From Nocardia huaxiensis (GTDB lineage: Bacteria > Actinomycetota > Actinomycetes > Mycobacteriales > Mycobacteriaceae), in NCBI RefSeq assembly GCF_013744875.1, contig NZ_CP059399.1, forward strand, positions 8,184,001 through 8,248,000: a stretch of 64,000 nt of DNA, read 5' to 3'. Below, in pieces: positions 56,350 through 64,000 of this stretch. How positions within the stretch are numbered: position 1 is the stretch's first letter; every line of letters begins with the position of its first letter. Both the position numbers and the translations under genes were made by a program. The notes under the pieces were generated by a model. It ran no database searches, was not told the origin of the DNA, and worked only from the letters and a program-made list of their open reading frames with translations.

Positions 56350-57009
56350 TTGAGTACCCATGTTCTCCGCTGCGACGGCGCACCCGTTCCGATCGCGCTC
56401 GCCTCTCTTCCCACCACCCAGACCTCGGCCATACCGGACCCGAACGCGCTGGACGAACTGCTGCCCGTCATGGCCGCCGACAGTTTGCCGCGCCTCATCG
56501 TGCTCGGTGAGGACGCCGGACTGGCCGCCGTGCTCACCCACCTCATGCGCACCGAGCGACTCAATGTGGAGATCGGGTTCGTGCCCGTCGACCGCACCTA
56601 CGGGTCCCGCGCCTACGAGACCGGCACCGGCAATGCTGCCGCCAAACGCGCCCTCGAGGGCAAGGCCATGGAAACCCCGCTCATCCGCGACGACACCGGC
56701 AAGGTGCTCATCGGCCGCGCCACCCTCACCGGCCCGCGCGGTGAGAAGCTGGAAGGCGAAGCGTACGTGGACGACACGCGGCTGTTCACCGGAAAAGTGG
56801 CAGCCCTGCACGTTTCGCCCACACTGGAGATGCCGGGCCTGCACGCCACCGTGGTGCGCGGCCTGCGCAAGAAGAAGTGGGTCGAAGGCCGGGCCATGCA
56901 GCTGGGCACCCGTGGCGCGATCGTCACCCGCGACGGCGTCACCACCGACAAACCGGTGCGACGCTCCACCTTCTACCGCCATCACGAACCCTGGCTACTG
57001 GTCCGCTGA
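56350..57009 (+). CDS. conserved hypothetical protein (Rv0358-like)
   Basis: 219 residues from TTG 56350, chosen for GAGGAGGG 9 nt upstream; GTG 56326 would add 8 residues. The product (STHVLRCDGAPVPIALASLP; LGEDAGLAAVLTHLMRTERL; DTRLFTGKVAALHVSPTLEM) has the layout of proteins annotated only as hypothetical and conserved beside purA in mycobacteria. The LRKKKWVEGRAMQLGTRGA stretch resembles the C-terminal part of diacylglycerol-kinase-type lipid kinases, but no catalytic domain is obvious. Function unknown. Confidence 0.75.
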   Translation: MSTHVLRCDGAPVPIALASLPTTQTSAIPDPNALDELLPVMAADSLPRLIVLGEDAGLAAVLTHLMRTERLNVEIGFVPVDRTYGSRAYETGTGNAAAKRALEGKAMETPLIRDDTGKVLIGRATLTGPRGEKLEGEAYVDDTRLFTGKVAALHVSPTLEMPGLHATVVRGLRKKKWVEGRAMQLGTRGAIVTRDGVTTDKPVRRSTFYRHHEPWLLVR

Positions 57010-57018
57010 GGAGCATCC

Positions 57019-57810
57019 ATGACCTTCCCGCAGGTGGGGCGCGCGCACGGCGCGGTGCGACCGAGTCCGGTGTTCCTCCTCGTCGTGCTGATCGCGGTCG
57101 CGGGCGGCGCACTCGCCTGGGATTCCGCCGAATGGGAGTCGTGGCAGGCCAAACTCGGCGTCTTCATCATGGTCGTGGCGGGCTGGATCGTGTCGGTCTG
57201 CCTGCACGAGTTCGCGCACGCGTACGTGGCGTGGCGTGCCGGCGACCGCGATGTGGAGGTGCGCGGGTACCTCACCCTGAACCCCCTCAAGTACTCGCAT
57301 CCCCTCCTATCGATCGGGCTACCGGTGGTGTTCATCGCGCTCGGCGGATTCGCTCTCCCCGGTGGCGCGGTATACGTGCACTCGCACAACTTCAGCCCCC
57401 GCACCCAGCGAATCCTGAGTGGCGCCGGCCCGGCCGTGAACGCAGTGCTCGCGATCCTGCTGCTGGTCCTCATCCGGGTGTTCGGCGAATCGGCGGAGTA
57501 CTCGAACATGCCGTTCTGGTTCGGGCTGAGTTTCCTTGCGTTCCTGCAGATCACCGCGACCGTGCTGAACCTGATCCCGGTGCCCGGAACAGACGGGTAC
57601 GGGATTCTGGAGCCGTCGCTGAGCTATCAGACGCGACGGTCGATGGATCAGATCAAGCCGTACGGCGTGCTGCTGCTGGTGGCGGTGCTGTTCTTCGTTC
57701 CGCAGGTGAATCAGGCATTCTTCAACGGCATCTACGCGCTGTTCACGCTGTCCGGGGTGCCGGAGTGGTGGTCGGTGAACGGGAGCATCCTGACGCGGTT
57801 CTGGAGCTGA
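57019..57810 (+). CDS. site-2 protease family membrane protein (Rv0359-like)
   Basis: 263 residues with five or six transmembrane helices. The zinc-site motif is CLHEFAHAYVAW (HExxH) and the second metal motif is VPGTDGYGILEP, containing the aspartate. It is an intramembrane protease-like protein; the substrate is unknown. It follows the Rv0358-like gene by 9 nt, probably in an operon. Confidence 0.88.
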   Translation: MTFPQVGRAHGAVRPSPVFLLVVLIAVAGGALAWDSAEWESWQAKLGVFIMVVAGWIVSVCLHEFAHAYVAWRAGDRDVEVRGYLTLNPLKYSHPLLSIGLPVVFIALGGFALPGGAVYVHSHNFSPRTQRILSGAGPAVNAVLAILLLVLIRVFGESAEYSNMPFWFGLSFLAFLQITATVLNLIPVPGTDGYGILEPSLSYQTRRSMDQIKPYGVLLLVAVLFFVPQVNQAFFNGIYALFTLSGVPEWWSVNGSILTRFWS

Positions 57811-57831
57811 GCGTCCATCGGGGAAGAGTAA

Positions 57832-57860
57832 GGCCGGGTTTACCCCTCGCGAACCCGGCC
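57832..57860. terminator. hairpin between the site-2 protease and FUSC genes
   Basis: GGCCGGGTT-(11 nt)-AACCCGGCC, a perfect 9-bp stem lying between two convergent genes. No T-run. Confidence 0.7.
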
Positions 57861-57945
57861 ATGCATCGAAATTAGAGCGGCGCAAAGGAATACACCCGAG
57901 TAGCGCACTACTCGAAAGATCGATGAATCCGCGCGGGGGATGCCC

Positions 57946-59097
57946 TCAATCGATGGGGGTGACGTAGGGGTGCGGGACGGTCGGCGGTAGCAGGGCCATT
58001 GCCGAGAGGCGGCGGACACCGCACACCTGCATCAGATCGACCACGATGGAACGCAGCTGCGCGAAGACCACGTGCGCGGAGATGCCGGAGCCGTCGACCA
58101 GATCCTTGGTGGCGCCCTTGCCGACCTTGCGCAGCACGCGTGACGCTTCCGCTGGATCGGGCTGTTCGTCCGGGTCGGCGAGCATCATGCGGCGCACCAC
58201 ATCGACTGCCTGACCGAGCTTCTCGACTTCTTGGATCAGGCGCGGATCGAGCACCTCGTCGTCGCGGACGGAGCTGAGGGCGCGGCGCAGCAGGACTCGC
58301 GTATTGCGGATCGCATTGTCGAGGGGGTCGGCGGCGGCCTGCAGCCGGGCCAGGCGTTTGCGCGAGTTCCAGTACATCGGGGAGATCAGGATGATCTCGG
58401 AACCGCCCGCCAGGGAGTTGCGGAGCGAGTCGATGGCGGGCTGCGTGCCGCGCACCGATTCGAGCGCCGTCTTGATCTTGTCGGCGTCGTGTTCGAGCAG
58501 GCCGTCCGCGCATTCGGTGAGTGACTTGCCCATGACGGCGAGAATGTCGGCCGCCTGCTGCCGCGCCCGGCGCACCGGATGCAGCGGAAGCGCCGCCACC
58601 ACAACGATTCCCACCAGACCGCCGACCAGCGCGTCCACCATGCGCAGGCTCGCGCCGCCGGAATGCGGGGGCAGCAGGGTCGCCACCAGGACCGCGGAAC
58701 TGGCCGCCTGCATGGTGATCACCGGGCCGCCGTCCAGGAAGACGGCGGTGCTCATGGCCACCAGCACCAGCACCATGATCTGCCAGGCACCGGTGCCCAC
58801 CTGCGAGACGAACAGGTCGCCGATGCCGATGCCGACCGCCACTCCGACGATCAGCTCGACCGCGCGGCGCAGGCGGGCGCCGAAGGAGACGCCGATGGAG
58901 ATCATGGCGGCCATCGGCGCGAAGAACGGTTGCGCGTGCCCGATCACATGATGGGCGAGGAACCAGGCCAGGCCCGCGCCGATCGCGCACTGCACGATCG
59001 GCAGCAGTGAGGAGCGCACCCGTTTACCCGCCTTGCGCAGGCGGGAACCGACGCTCTCCTTGGCAGCGTCGAAGGTGTCGGCTAGGCCGCTGGTCAA
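57946..59097 (-). CDS. FUSC-family integral membrane protein
   Basis: 383 residues with provisional start TTG 59097, just after the DUF3151 stop. About six helices (PIVQCAIGAGLAWFLAHHVI; LIVGVAVGIGIGDLFVSQVG; IMVLVLVAMSTAVFLDGG; VDALVGGLVGIVVVAALPL) form the N-terminal half. The C-terminal half is a soluble helical region. FUSC proteins (aromatic acid exporter family) are possible exporters or envelope proteins. The open frame extends to 59529, but that part is the shadow of the DUF3151 gene. Confidence 0.78.
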   Translation of the reverse strand: MTSGLADTFDAAKESVGSRLRKAGKRVRSSLLPIVQCAIGAGLAWFLAHHVIGHAQPFFAPMAAMISIGVSFGARLRRAVELIVGVAVGIGIGDLFVSQVGTGAWQIMVLVLVAMSTAVFLDGGPVITMQAASSAVLVATLLPPHSGGASLRMVDALVGGLVGIVVVAALPLHPVRRARQQAADILAVMGKSLTECADGLLEHDADKIKTALESVRGTQPAIDSLRNSLAGGSEIILISPMYWNSRKRLARLQAAADPLDNAIRNTRVLLRRALSSVRDDEVLDPRLIQEVEKLGQAVDVVRRMMLADPDEQPDPAEASRVLRKVGKGATKDLVDGSGISAHVVFAQLRSIVVDLMQVCGVRRLSAMALLPPTVPHPYVTPID

Positions 59098-59098
59098 A

Positions 59099-59551
59099 TC
59101 AGTCGAGGCCGAGTTCGGCGGCGGCGCGCGGGTCGCAGTCCTCGAGCAGGTCCAGGCAGCGGGCGAACTCGTCGGTCTCGCCGATGGCCTTGGCGGCCTT
59201 GGCCAGGGCGCCGACGCTGCGCAGGAATCCCTGGTTGCCCTCGTGGCTCCACGGGACCGGGCCGAAACCCTTCCAGCCGTTGCGGCGCAACAGGTCCAGG
59301 CCGCGGTGGTAGCCGGTGCGGGCGAACGCGTACGCGGAAATGATGTCGTGATTGACGGGTTCCTCGGCGGCCGCGCCGCGCTCCAGGGCGGCTTCCGCGA
59401 GGTGGGCCCAGGCGATGGAGGCGGTCGGGTGCGCGGCGGCCACCAGGACCGGATCCTGCTTGTTGAGCAACGCCTCCTCGGCGTCGAGGTTTTCCGGAAG
59501 CAGTACCGGCTGCGGCCCGAGCAGATCACCGAAGGAGGTCATGCCGATCAT
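59099..59551 (-). CDS. DUF3151 protein
   Basis: 150 residues (SFGDLLGPQPVLLPENLDAE; GYHRGLDLLRRNGWKGFGPV; WSHEGNQGFLRSVGALAKAA), all typical of the DUF3151 family. It occupies the place of Rv0360c beside purA. ATG 59551 or 59542. Translation of the FUSC gene is probably coupled to its stop. Confidence 0.92.
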   Translation of the reverse strand: MIGMTSFGDLLGPQPVLLPENLDAEEALLNKQDPVLVAAAHPTASIAWAHLAEAALERGAAAEEPVNHDIISAYAFARTGYHRGLDLLRRNGWKGFGPVPWSHEGNQGFLRSVGALAKAAKAIGETDEFARCLDLLEDCDPRAAAELGLD

Positions 59552-59624
59552 TGTGCACCGAGTCTCGAATTGCTAAGTAGGCTGACTGGTCGAATCACAG
59601 TTCCGCCGAAGCGAGGGGTAGCGC

Positions 59625-62192
59625 GTGTCCGACTCGAACGACGACCAGCAGCCACAGAGCCCTGCCCACCCGGCTGCTCCGGGCACCCCGGACGCCGCGA
59701 GCACCACGCCTGCCGACCCGAGCGCCACCGCCGCCACCGAGGTCATCCGTCCCGGTGCGAAACCCGCAGCCGCCCAACCCAACCCACAGGGCCGCCCCGG
59801 CTTCGCCACCATCAGCTACGAGCCGCCCCAGGGCGGTAAGCGCGGCCCCGGATCCGCCCCGCAGGACGCCTCCGCCTTCGAAGCGACAGTCCGCTACGGC
59901 ACGGACCAACCCGGCAGCGCGGGCCGATCCGGCGGAACAGGTCAGTCCAGCGGTGCAGCCCAGCCCGGCCCGGCCCAGTCGACTCCGGATGCCGAGGCCA
60001 CCACCAAGTTCCAGTCGGTCCCCTCGGTCTCGCGCCCCGGCACCCCGCAGGACGCCACCACTCCGATCGCTCCCGGCTCCCGTCCGGGCACCCCGGCGGA
60101 CCCGGTCCGCCCGGCAGGCGCGGCAGGCGCATCCGGCGCCGCCCCCACCGATATCACCGCCCCCGGCTCCACCAACCGCGACGACACCGGCGCTTTCACC
60201 GCCGGCAAGGGCGGCACCGCACCCCAAAACCAGCCCGCCCCAGCAGGATCCGGACCGGCCCCAGCGCCGGGCGGTCAACCCGCCGCGCAACCGCAAGGCC
60301 GGTCCGGGGATACGACGGTGGGCCAGGACCGTTCCGGCGGTGCACAGCCCAGTGGCGGTCGTACCGATGCGGATGGCCCGCAGAGCAATTCGCCGTCGGA
60401 GACGAATCGAGCAGGCGGCGAACAACCCGGTGGGAATCCGGTGAGCGGTGGGCGATCCGGTTCGTCCGCGACGGACGCCGCAGGTGACGCCTCGGGAGCC
60501 GAGCAGGGCGACGGCCCTCGCGCGGACGGCCCGGTGGATGCGGAAACTGTTGCCATACAGCAGGTTCCGGGTTCCGGCGATGCCACGACCGTGATGCCGG
60601 CCGTTTCGCCTACACAAGCCACCGAGAAGATCCGGACTTCGCCGCAGCAGGGGGCGCGGCCGATGAGCAAGCCGCCGGTGACGCCTCGGATCAATGCCGG
60701 GCCGCGGAATGTCGCGCCCGGCGGGCCCGGTCAGGGGCCGGGTGCGCCGGGTCAAGGTCCGGGCGGACCGGGTCAGGCACCGGGTCGGCCGGGACCGGGG
60801 GCGGCTGGTCCGGGCGCACCGGCGCAGGGCCCGGGTGGCCCCGGGCGGCCGGGTCAGGGGCCGGGCGCGGCAGGCGGGCCCGGCGGGCCGGGGCGACCCG
60901 GTGGGCCGGGGGTTCCGCCGGGACGACCGGGTGCACCGCAGCAAGGACCGGGTGCGCCTGGCGATGCGAATGTGGAGGACACGCACCCGTCTCCGGAGGG
61001 GCGGCCGTCCGCGCCGCCGCGGTTGGGGTCTGCGCAGTCGCCTGCCGACGTGCAGCCCACCGTGCCCGAGAAGACGACGCGCGGGCCTCGGGCCGTGCCG
61101 GGCGCGGGGCGTCCGGGTGCGGGCGGCCCGCAGGGACCCGGCGGACCGGGAGCGCCACAGGGTGGACGCCCGGTCGGCGCACCACCGCAGGGACCGGGGC
61201 TCACCGGGCCCGGTGGCGCGGGAAAGGCTGGGCCGCAAGGTGGTCCGATGGGGGCCGGGCCGGTGCAGCAGGGACCGGGCGCACCGCACAGCGGTGGACC
61301 TCAGGGCGCGGGACAAGGCGAGCCGCAGGGCGGTGGGCCGGCACTCGGTAAGAGCGGCTCGCAGGCCGGGGCCGCTGCTGGGCCGGCGCTCGGCAAGGCT
61401 GGAGCGCCTGCCGGTGGAGCTGCGGCGGGACCGAATCGGACCGGCGGAGCGAGTGGCCCTGCCGGTGGGCCGGGCCAGAATGCCGGTGCGGGTGGGCCTC
61501 TCGCTGGGCTGGCCGGAGCCGGGCAGGCGGGCTCTGCCGCAGGACAAGGCGGTGCTCCCGCAGGTCAAGGCGGCGCTGCTGGCGGTCAAGGTGGTGCTGC
61601 TGGCGTTCAAGGTGGTGCTGTTGCGGGACAGGGTGGTGCTGCCGCGGGAGCGGGTGGTGTTGGGCAGGGGCGGACTCTTGCTCAGCCGCAACGGGTTCCG
61701 GCTGCGGGTGAGGCGAATGCGGGAACCGCGGGGGCCGAGGCGAAGGCCGGTGGGGGCGCCAATAAGAAGTTGCTGCTGGTGATTGCTGCCGCGGTGGTGG
61801 CGGTGCTGGTGGTGGGTGGCGTGATTTTCGCGGTGGCGAAGGGGAGCACGGACAATTCACCGCAGGGGCAGGTGAAGCGGGCTATTGCCACGTATACGGA
61901 TGCACTGGCCGCAGGGGATTTGGAGGCGTTGCGCGGGATTACCTGTGGGACGCAGCACGACTTCTATCAGAATATTTCGGCGGAGCAGTTCGCCGGGGTT
62001 TATCAGACGTCGAAGGAGCAGAAGAGTATTCCGGTGGTGAAGAGCGTGGATGCCGTTCAGATCACCGGGGATACGGCGTTGGCGCAGGCGACCGTGTATA
62101 CCGAAGCCGATCCGGGGAAGCAGTCGGCGCGGACGTTCGATCTGCGCAATACCGATGGCGGTTGGAAGGTGTGCGACCCGGCTACCGGGTAG
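59625..62192 (+). CDS. very long Gly/Pro-rich membrane protein with extracytoplasmic NTF2-like domain (Rv0361-like)
   Basis: 855 residues from GTG 59625. The first 700 residues are cytoplasmic and low-complexity: Pro/Gly/Ala/Gln/Ser repeats, including collagen-like GPG and GGPG triplets and repeated QGGA units, with scattered threonine sites (DTTVGQDRSGG). A single transmembrane helix (LLLVIAAAVVAVLVVGGVIF) is near residue 715. The final 125 residues (AIATYTDALAAGDLEALRGI; CGTQHDFYQNIS) form an NTF2/DUF4878-like domain. The M. tuberculosis protein at this position, Rv0361, is much shorter. Confidence 0.82.
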   Translation: MSDSNDDQQPQSPAHPAAPGTPDAASTTPADPSATAATEVIRPGAKPAAAQPNPQGRPGFATISYEPPQGGKRGPGSAPQDASAFEATVRYGTDQPGSAGRSGGTGQSSGAAQPGPAQSTPDAEATTKFQSVPSVSRPGTPQDATTPIAPGSRPGTPADPVRPAGAAGASGAAPTDITAPGSTNRDDTGAFTAGKGGTAPQNQPAPAGSGPAPAPGGQPAAQPQGRSGDTTVGQDRSGGAQPSGGRTDADGPQSNSPSETNRAGGEQPGGNPVSGGRSGSSATDAAGDASGAEQGDGPRADGPVDAETVAIQQVPGSGDATTVMPAVSPTQATEKIRTSPQQGARPMSKPPVTPRINAGPRNVAPGGPGQGPGAPGQGPGGPGQAPGRPGPGAAGPGAPAQGPGGPGRPGQGPGAAGGPGGPGRPGGPGVPPGRPGAPQQGPGAPGDANVEDTHPSPEGRPSAPPRLGSAQSPADVQPTVPEKTTRGPRAVPGAGRPGAGGPQGPGGPGAPQGGRPVGAPPQGPGLTGPGGAGKAGPQGGPMGAGPVQQGPGAPHSGGPQGAGQGEPQGGGPALGKSGSQAGAAAGPALGKAGAPAGGAAAGPNRTGGASGPAGGPGQNAGAGGPLAGLAGAGQAGSAAGQGGAPAGQGGAAGGQGGAAGVQGGAVAGQGGAAAGAGGVGQGRTLAQPQRVPAAGEANAGTAGAEAKAGGGANKKLLLVIAAAVVAVLVVGGVIFAVAKGSTDNSPQGQVKRAIATYTDALAAGDLEALRGITCGTQHDFYQNISAEQFAGVYQTSKEQKSIPVVKSVDAVQITGDTALAQATVYTEADPGKQSARTFDLRNTDGGWKVCDPATG

Positions 62193-62207
62193 CCGGGTAA
62201 ACGTTCG

Positions 62208-62241
62208 AATCCCCCCGGGCGATGAACTGTCCGGGGGGATT
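62208..62241 (+). terminator. terminator after the Rv0361-like gene
   Basis: AATCCCCCCGG-(12 nt)-CCGGGGGGATT, an 11-bp perfect stem 16 nt beyond the stop, followed by GGTGTGTTCG. A short palindrome GGCTA-CCGGG-TAGCC overlaps the stop just before it. Confidence 0.8.
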
Positions 62242-62435
62242 GGTGTGTTCGTGGTTACCCCGCGATGAACGTCACATAAATCTGGTCAATGGTCCGACAC
62301 GCCGGTAGCATGGCGCGGATTGTCTGGGCCAGCCACGACGGCTTGTCGATGCCATGGCGGCTCTTCGCCGCTTTGCCGTGTCGGCACGGAACTGGCGCGA
62401 GCCCACCAGGTTTCGATTGCAGGGAGCTGAACACC

Positions 62436-63488
62436 ATGCCGGAAACGGCAGAGGCCACGACGGCCACCGCCACCGAACTGGTCGGCAGACACTTCCGTGT
62501 CCGTGATCACTACGACGTGGGCCGCGAGAAGATCCGCGAATTCGCGCGCGCCGTGCGCAACAACCATCCGGCCCATCACATCGAGGCCGACGCCATGAAG
62601 CTCGGCTACGAGGGCCTCATCGCCTCGCCGACCTTCGCGTCGGTGATCGGCGCGGCCACCACCCGCTCGCTCATCGGCACGGTCCTCACCGAGTACGACG
62701 TGTCGCAGACCCTGCACACCGATCAGGTCTTCGAGTTCCTGCGCCCGATCGTGGCCGGGGACCGCCTGGCGGTGGATGTGGTGGTCGAGCAGATTCGCTC
62801 GTTCGGCGACAACGACTTCATCACCGTGAAGGTGACGTTGAACGACGTGCTGGGCCTGCCGGTGCTGGTGTCCACCACCACGATCGTGGCCCGCAAGGGT
62901 GTCGAGATCGATCCGTCGGCCGTGGAGACGGTGGCGGGCGTGGTCATGCACGGCCACATCTCCGATGCCGGCGAGTCCGCGGTGGCCGACCCCACCGGGC
63001 TCGTGCTGCTGTCGCCGGACGAGGTCACCGAGTTCCTGGCGCCGGCTCCGGCCCGCCCGGTGCACACCGTGCCCACCGCGGCCGGTGTCGCCGCGGGTGA
63101 CGAGCTGCCCGCGGTCACCATGCCGGTCACGCGCGGCGATCTGGTGAACTACGCGGGCGTCTCCGGCGACCCGAACCCCATTCACTTCAGCGATGCGGCG
63201 GCCAAGCTGGTCGGCCTGCCGACGGTGGTCGCGCACGGCATGCTCACCATGGGCCTGACCGCCAGCTACCTCACCTCCTGGCTGGGCGACCCGTCCGCGC
63301 TGAGCAAGTTCAGCGTGCGTTTCTCCGGCTACGTGCCGGTGGAGCCGACCGCGCCGACCATGGTGGAGTTCACCGGCAAGGTGAAGTCCGCGGATGCCGA
63401 GCGGGGCACGGCCACCATCGTGCTGGGCGCCACCTCCGAGGGCAAGAAGCTGTTCGGCCGCGCGGTGGCCGAGGTCCGGCTGTCCTGA
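62436..63488 (+). CDS. fused (3R)-hydroxyacyl-ACP dehydratase HadA/HadB
   Basis: 350 residues from ATG 62436 with AGGGAG upstream. Residues 1-150 are HadA/UPF0336-like (GRHFRVRDHYDVGREKIREF, ALRNNHPAHH-like AVRNNHPAHH, LHTDQVFEFLRPI). Residues about 210-350 are a MaoC-like HadB half with the hydratase motif YAGVSGDPNPIHFSDAAA and VVAHGMLTMGLTASYL. It dehydrates hydroxyacyl-ACP in the FAS-II cycle that lengthens mycolic acid precursors. A longer frame to 62289 is not supported. Separate HadA, HadB and HadC genes are usual in M. tuberculosis. Confidence 0.88.
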   Translation: MPETAEATTATATELVGRHFRVRDHYDVGREKIREFARAVRNNHPAHHIEADAMKLGYEGLIASPTFASVIGAATTRSLIGTVLTEYDVSQTLHTDQVFEFLRPIVAGDRLAVDVVVEQIRSFGDNDFITVKVTLNDVLGLPVLVSTTTIVARKGVEIDPSAVETVAGVVMHGHISDAGESAVADPTGLVLLSPDEVTEFLAPAPARPVHTVPTAAGVAAGDELPAVTMPVTRGDLVNYAGVSGDPNPIHFSDAAAKLVGLPTVVAHGMLTMGLTASYLTSWLGDPSALSKFSVRFSGYVPVEPTAPTMVEFTGKVKSADAERGTATIVLGATSEGKKLFGRAVAEVRLS

Positions 63489-63513
63489 TCCGGCGAAAAC
63501 CGAAGGCGACGGC

Positions 63514-64000
63514 TCACTCCACGCGCGCGCCCATCAGGTAGACGTTGTAGTCGCTCCAGGTGGACATGGTGAAGTACAGGTCGTTGCCTTCGGACCACGG
63601 ATGGATGAAACCGCCGTAGAGCTCCGGGAATTGGAGAGCGCTGACCGTCGGAGTGCCCGGCGACCAGACTCCCTGCGGCGAATCCGATTCGCGCACAACG
63701 ATGGCCGCCTGCGAGGTGTCGAGATAGCTCATCTGCCAGCGCTTCCGGGCCGCGTCGTAGCGCACGGAGAGCTCACCGGCCGGACCCTCGACCACCGGGG
63801 TGGCGGCGTGATGCCCACCGACGGCGGTCCATTCACCGTCGCTCCAGTACTGGTAGGCGGTGGGATTGAGCACCTGCTCCTTAGGCACCCGTGCGAGCCC
63901 GACCGCCGCCAGCCGCGTGCTCGGCGTGCCGAACATGTACACGTAGTCGCCCTCCGGCACCATGGCGCTCACCTGGAAACTGGTGATCCCGAAGATGTTG
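63514..64000 (-). CDS. DUF4185 domain protein, 5' end cut by window edge
   Basis: The C-terminal 161 codons are visible and the frame is open to the right edge. Landmarks are GDYVYMFGTPSTRLAAVGLA, WQMSYLDTSQAAIVVRESDS and PELYGGFIHPWSEGNDLYFT, matching DUF4185, a beta-propeller-like domain of secreted actinobacterial proteins with possible carbohydrate binding. The signal peptide would lie beyond the window. It is convergent with hadAB. Confidence 0.8.
   Translation of the reverse strand, partial: NIFGITSFQVSAMVPEGDYVYMFGTPSTRLAAVGLARVPKEQVLNPTAYQYWSDGEWTAVGGHHAATPVVEGPAGELSVRYDAARKRWQMSYLDTSQAAIVVRESDSPQGVWSPGTPTVSALQFPELYGGFIHPWSEGNDLYFTMSTWSDYNVYLMGARVE

Noticed and set aside
57946..59529. 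FUSC gene extended to 59529
   Set aside because: The extra 144 codons are the shadow frame of the DUF3151 gene and are Arg/Ser/Pro-rich; the membrane protein starts naturally near 59097.

Overview
The window is G+C-rich actinobacterial DNA whose genes show strong G/C preference at third codon positions, with many GTG/TTG starts and ATGA-type overlaps. The gene set points to the Mycobacteriales, most likely a Nocardia or close relative: PknG with its glnH/glnX partners, F420-dependent glucose-6-phosphate dehydrogenase, a fused HadA/HadB dehydratase, WXG100/Esp-type proteins and FprA. Two blocks follow gene orders known from Mycobacterium tuberculosis: thiG-thiS-thiO/thiE, mutT3, glnX-glnH-pknG, ackA-pta, fgd (the Rv0407-Rv0417 neighbourhood) and purA, Rv0358-like, Rv0359-like, DUF3151, Rv0361-like (the Rv0357c-Rv0361 neighbourhood). 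No tRNA, rRNA, CRISPR array, IS element or recognisable origin was seen.

Layout. 1-7.9 kb: AtuA-like protein (cut by the left edge), a small membrane protein, a class III nucleotide cyclase, a two-gene ABC exporter, and thiamine genes (thiO-thiS-thiG facing thiE). 8-16.3 kb: a 35-codon gene, a molybdopterin oxidoreductase, mutT3, and the glnX-glnH-pknG operon, which joins a glutamine/amino-acid sensing lipoprotein and membrane protein to a kinase controlling central nitrogen/carbon flux. 16.4-23.8 kb: ackA-pta (acetate/acetyl-CoA), a BacA-like ABC transporter, fgd and a HAD phosphatase. 23.9-33.2 kb: a MarR/DJ-1 pair with clear operators, a membrane protein, a second copy of the tiny gene, metZ with a rhodanese, fprA behind an iron-box-like site, an amidohydrolase, a DUF456 protein, a secreted protein and an alpha-methylacyl-CoA racemase.

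33.3-44.1 kb is the main accessory island. It is one plus-strand operon of type VII (ESX) secretion-type cargo genes and a 2,024-codon CpnT-like polymorphic toxin gene. That gene carries an ESX-type N-terminal module, a pierisin/scabin-like ADP-ribosyltransferase domain, a papain-fold glutamine-deamidase-type domain and a terminal deaminase-type domain. A 173-codon putative immunity gene with its own Shine-Dalgarno lies entirely inside it in another frame, and a SUKH-like immunity gene overlaps its stop. No secretion ATPase or channel gene is present in the window.

44.3-53 kb holds YceI with a divergent MmyB-type regulator, a large LuxR/AAA regulator, a duplicated pair of glycine-zipper exported proteins with duplicated promoters, a secreted protein, a Pro/Gln/Tyr-rich membrane protein and an alkyltransferase. 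53-64 kb returns to conserved genes: a MocR regulator, purA, a site-2 protease, a FUSC protein, DUF3151, a very long Gly/Pro-rich membrane protein, hadAB and a DUF4185 protein cut by the right edge.

Other points of interest are the duplicated tiny gene with a conserved 3' hairpin, a large structured element 3' of ackA, a family of short GC-rich intergenic hairpins, and several starts that look leaderless.
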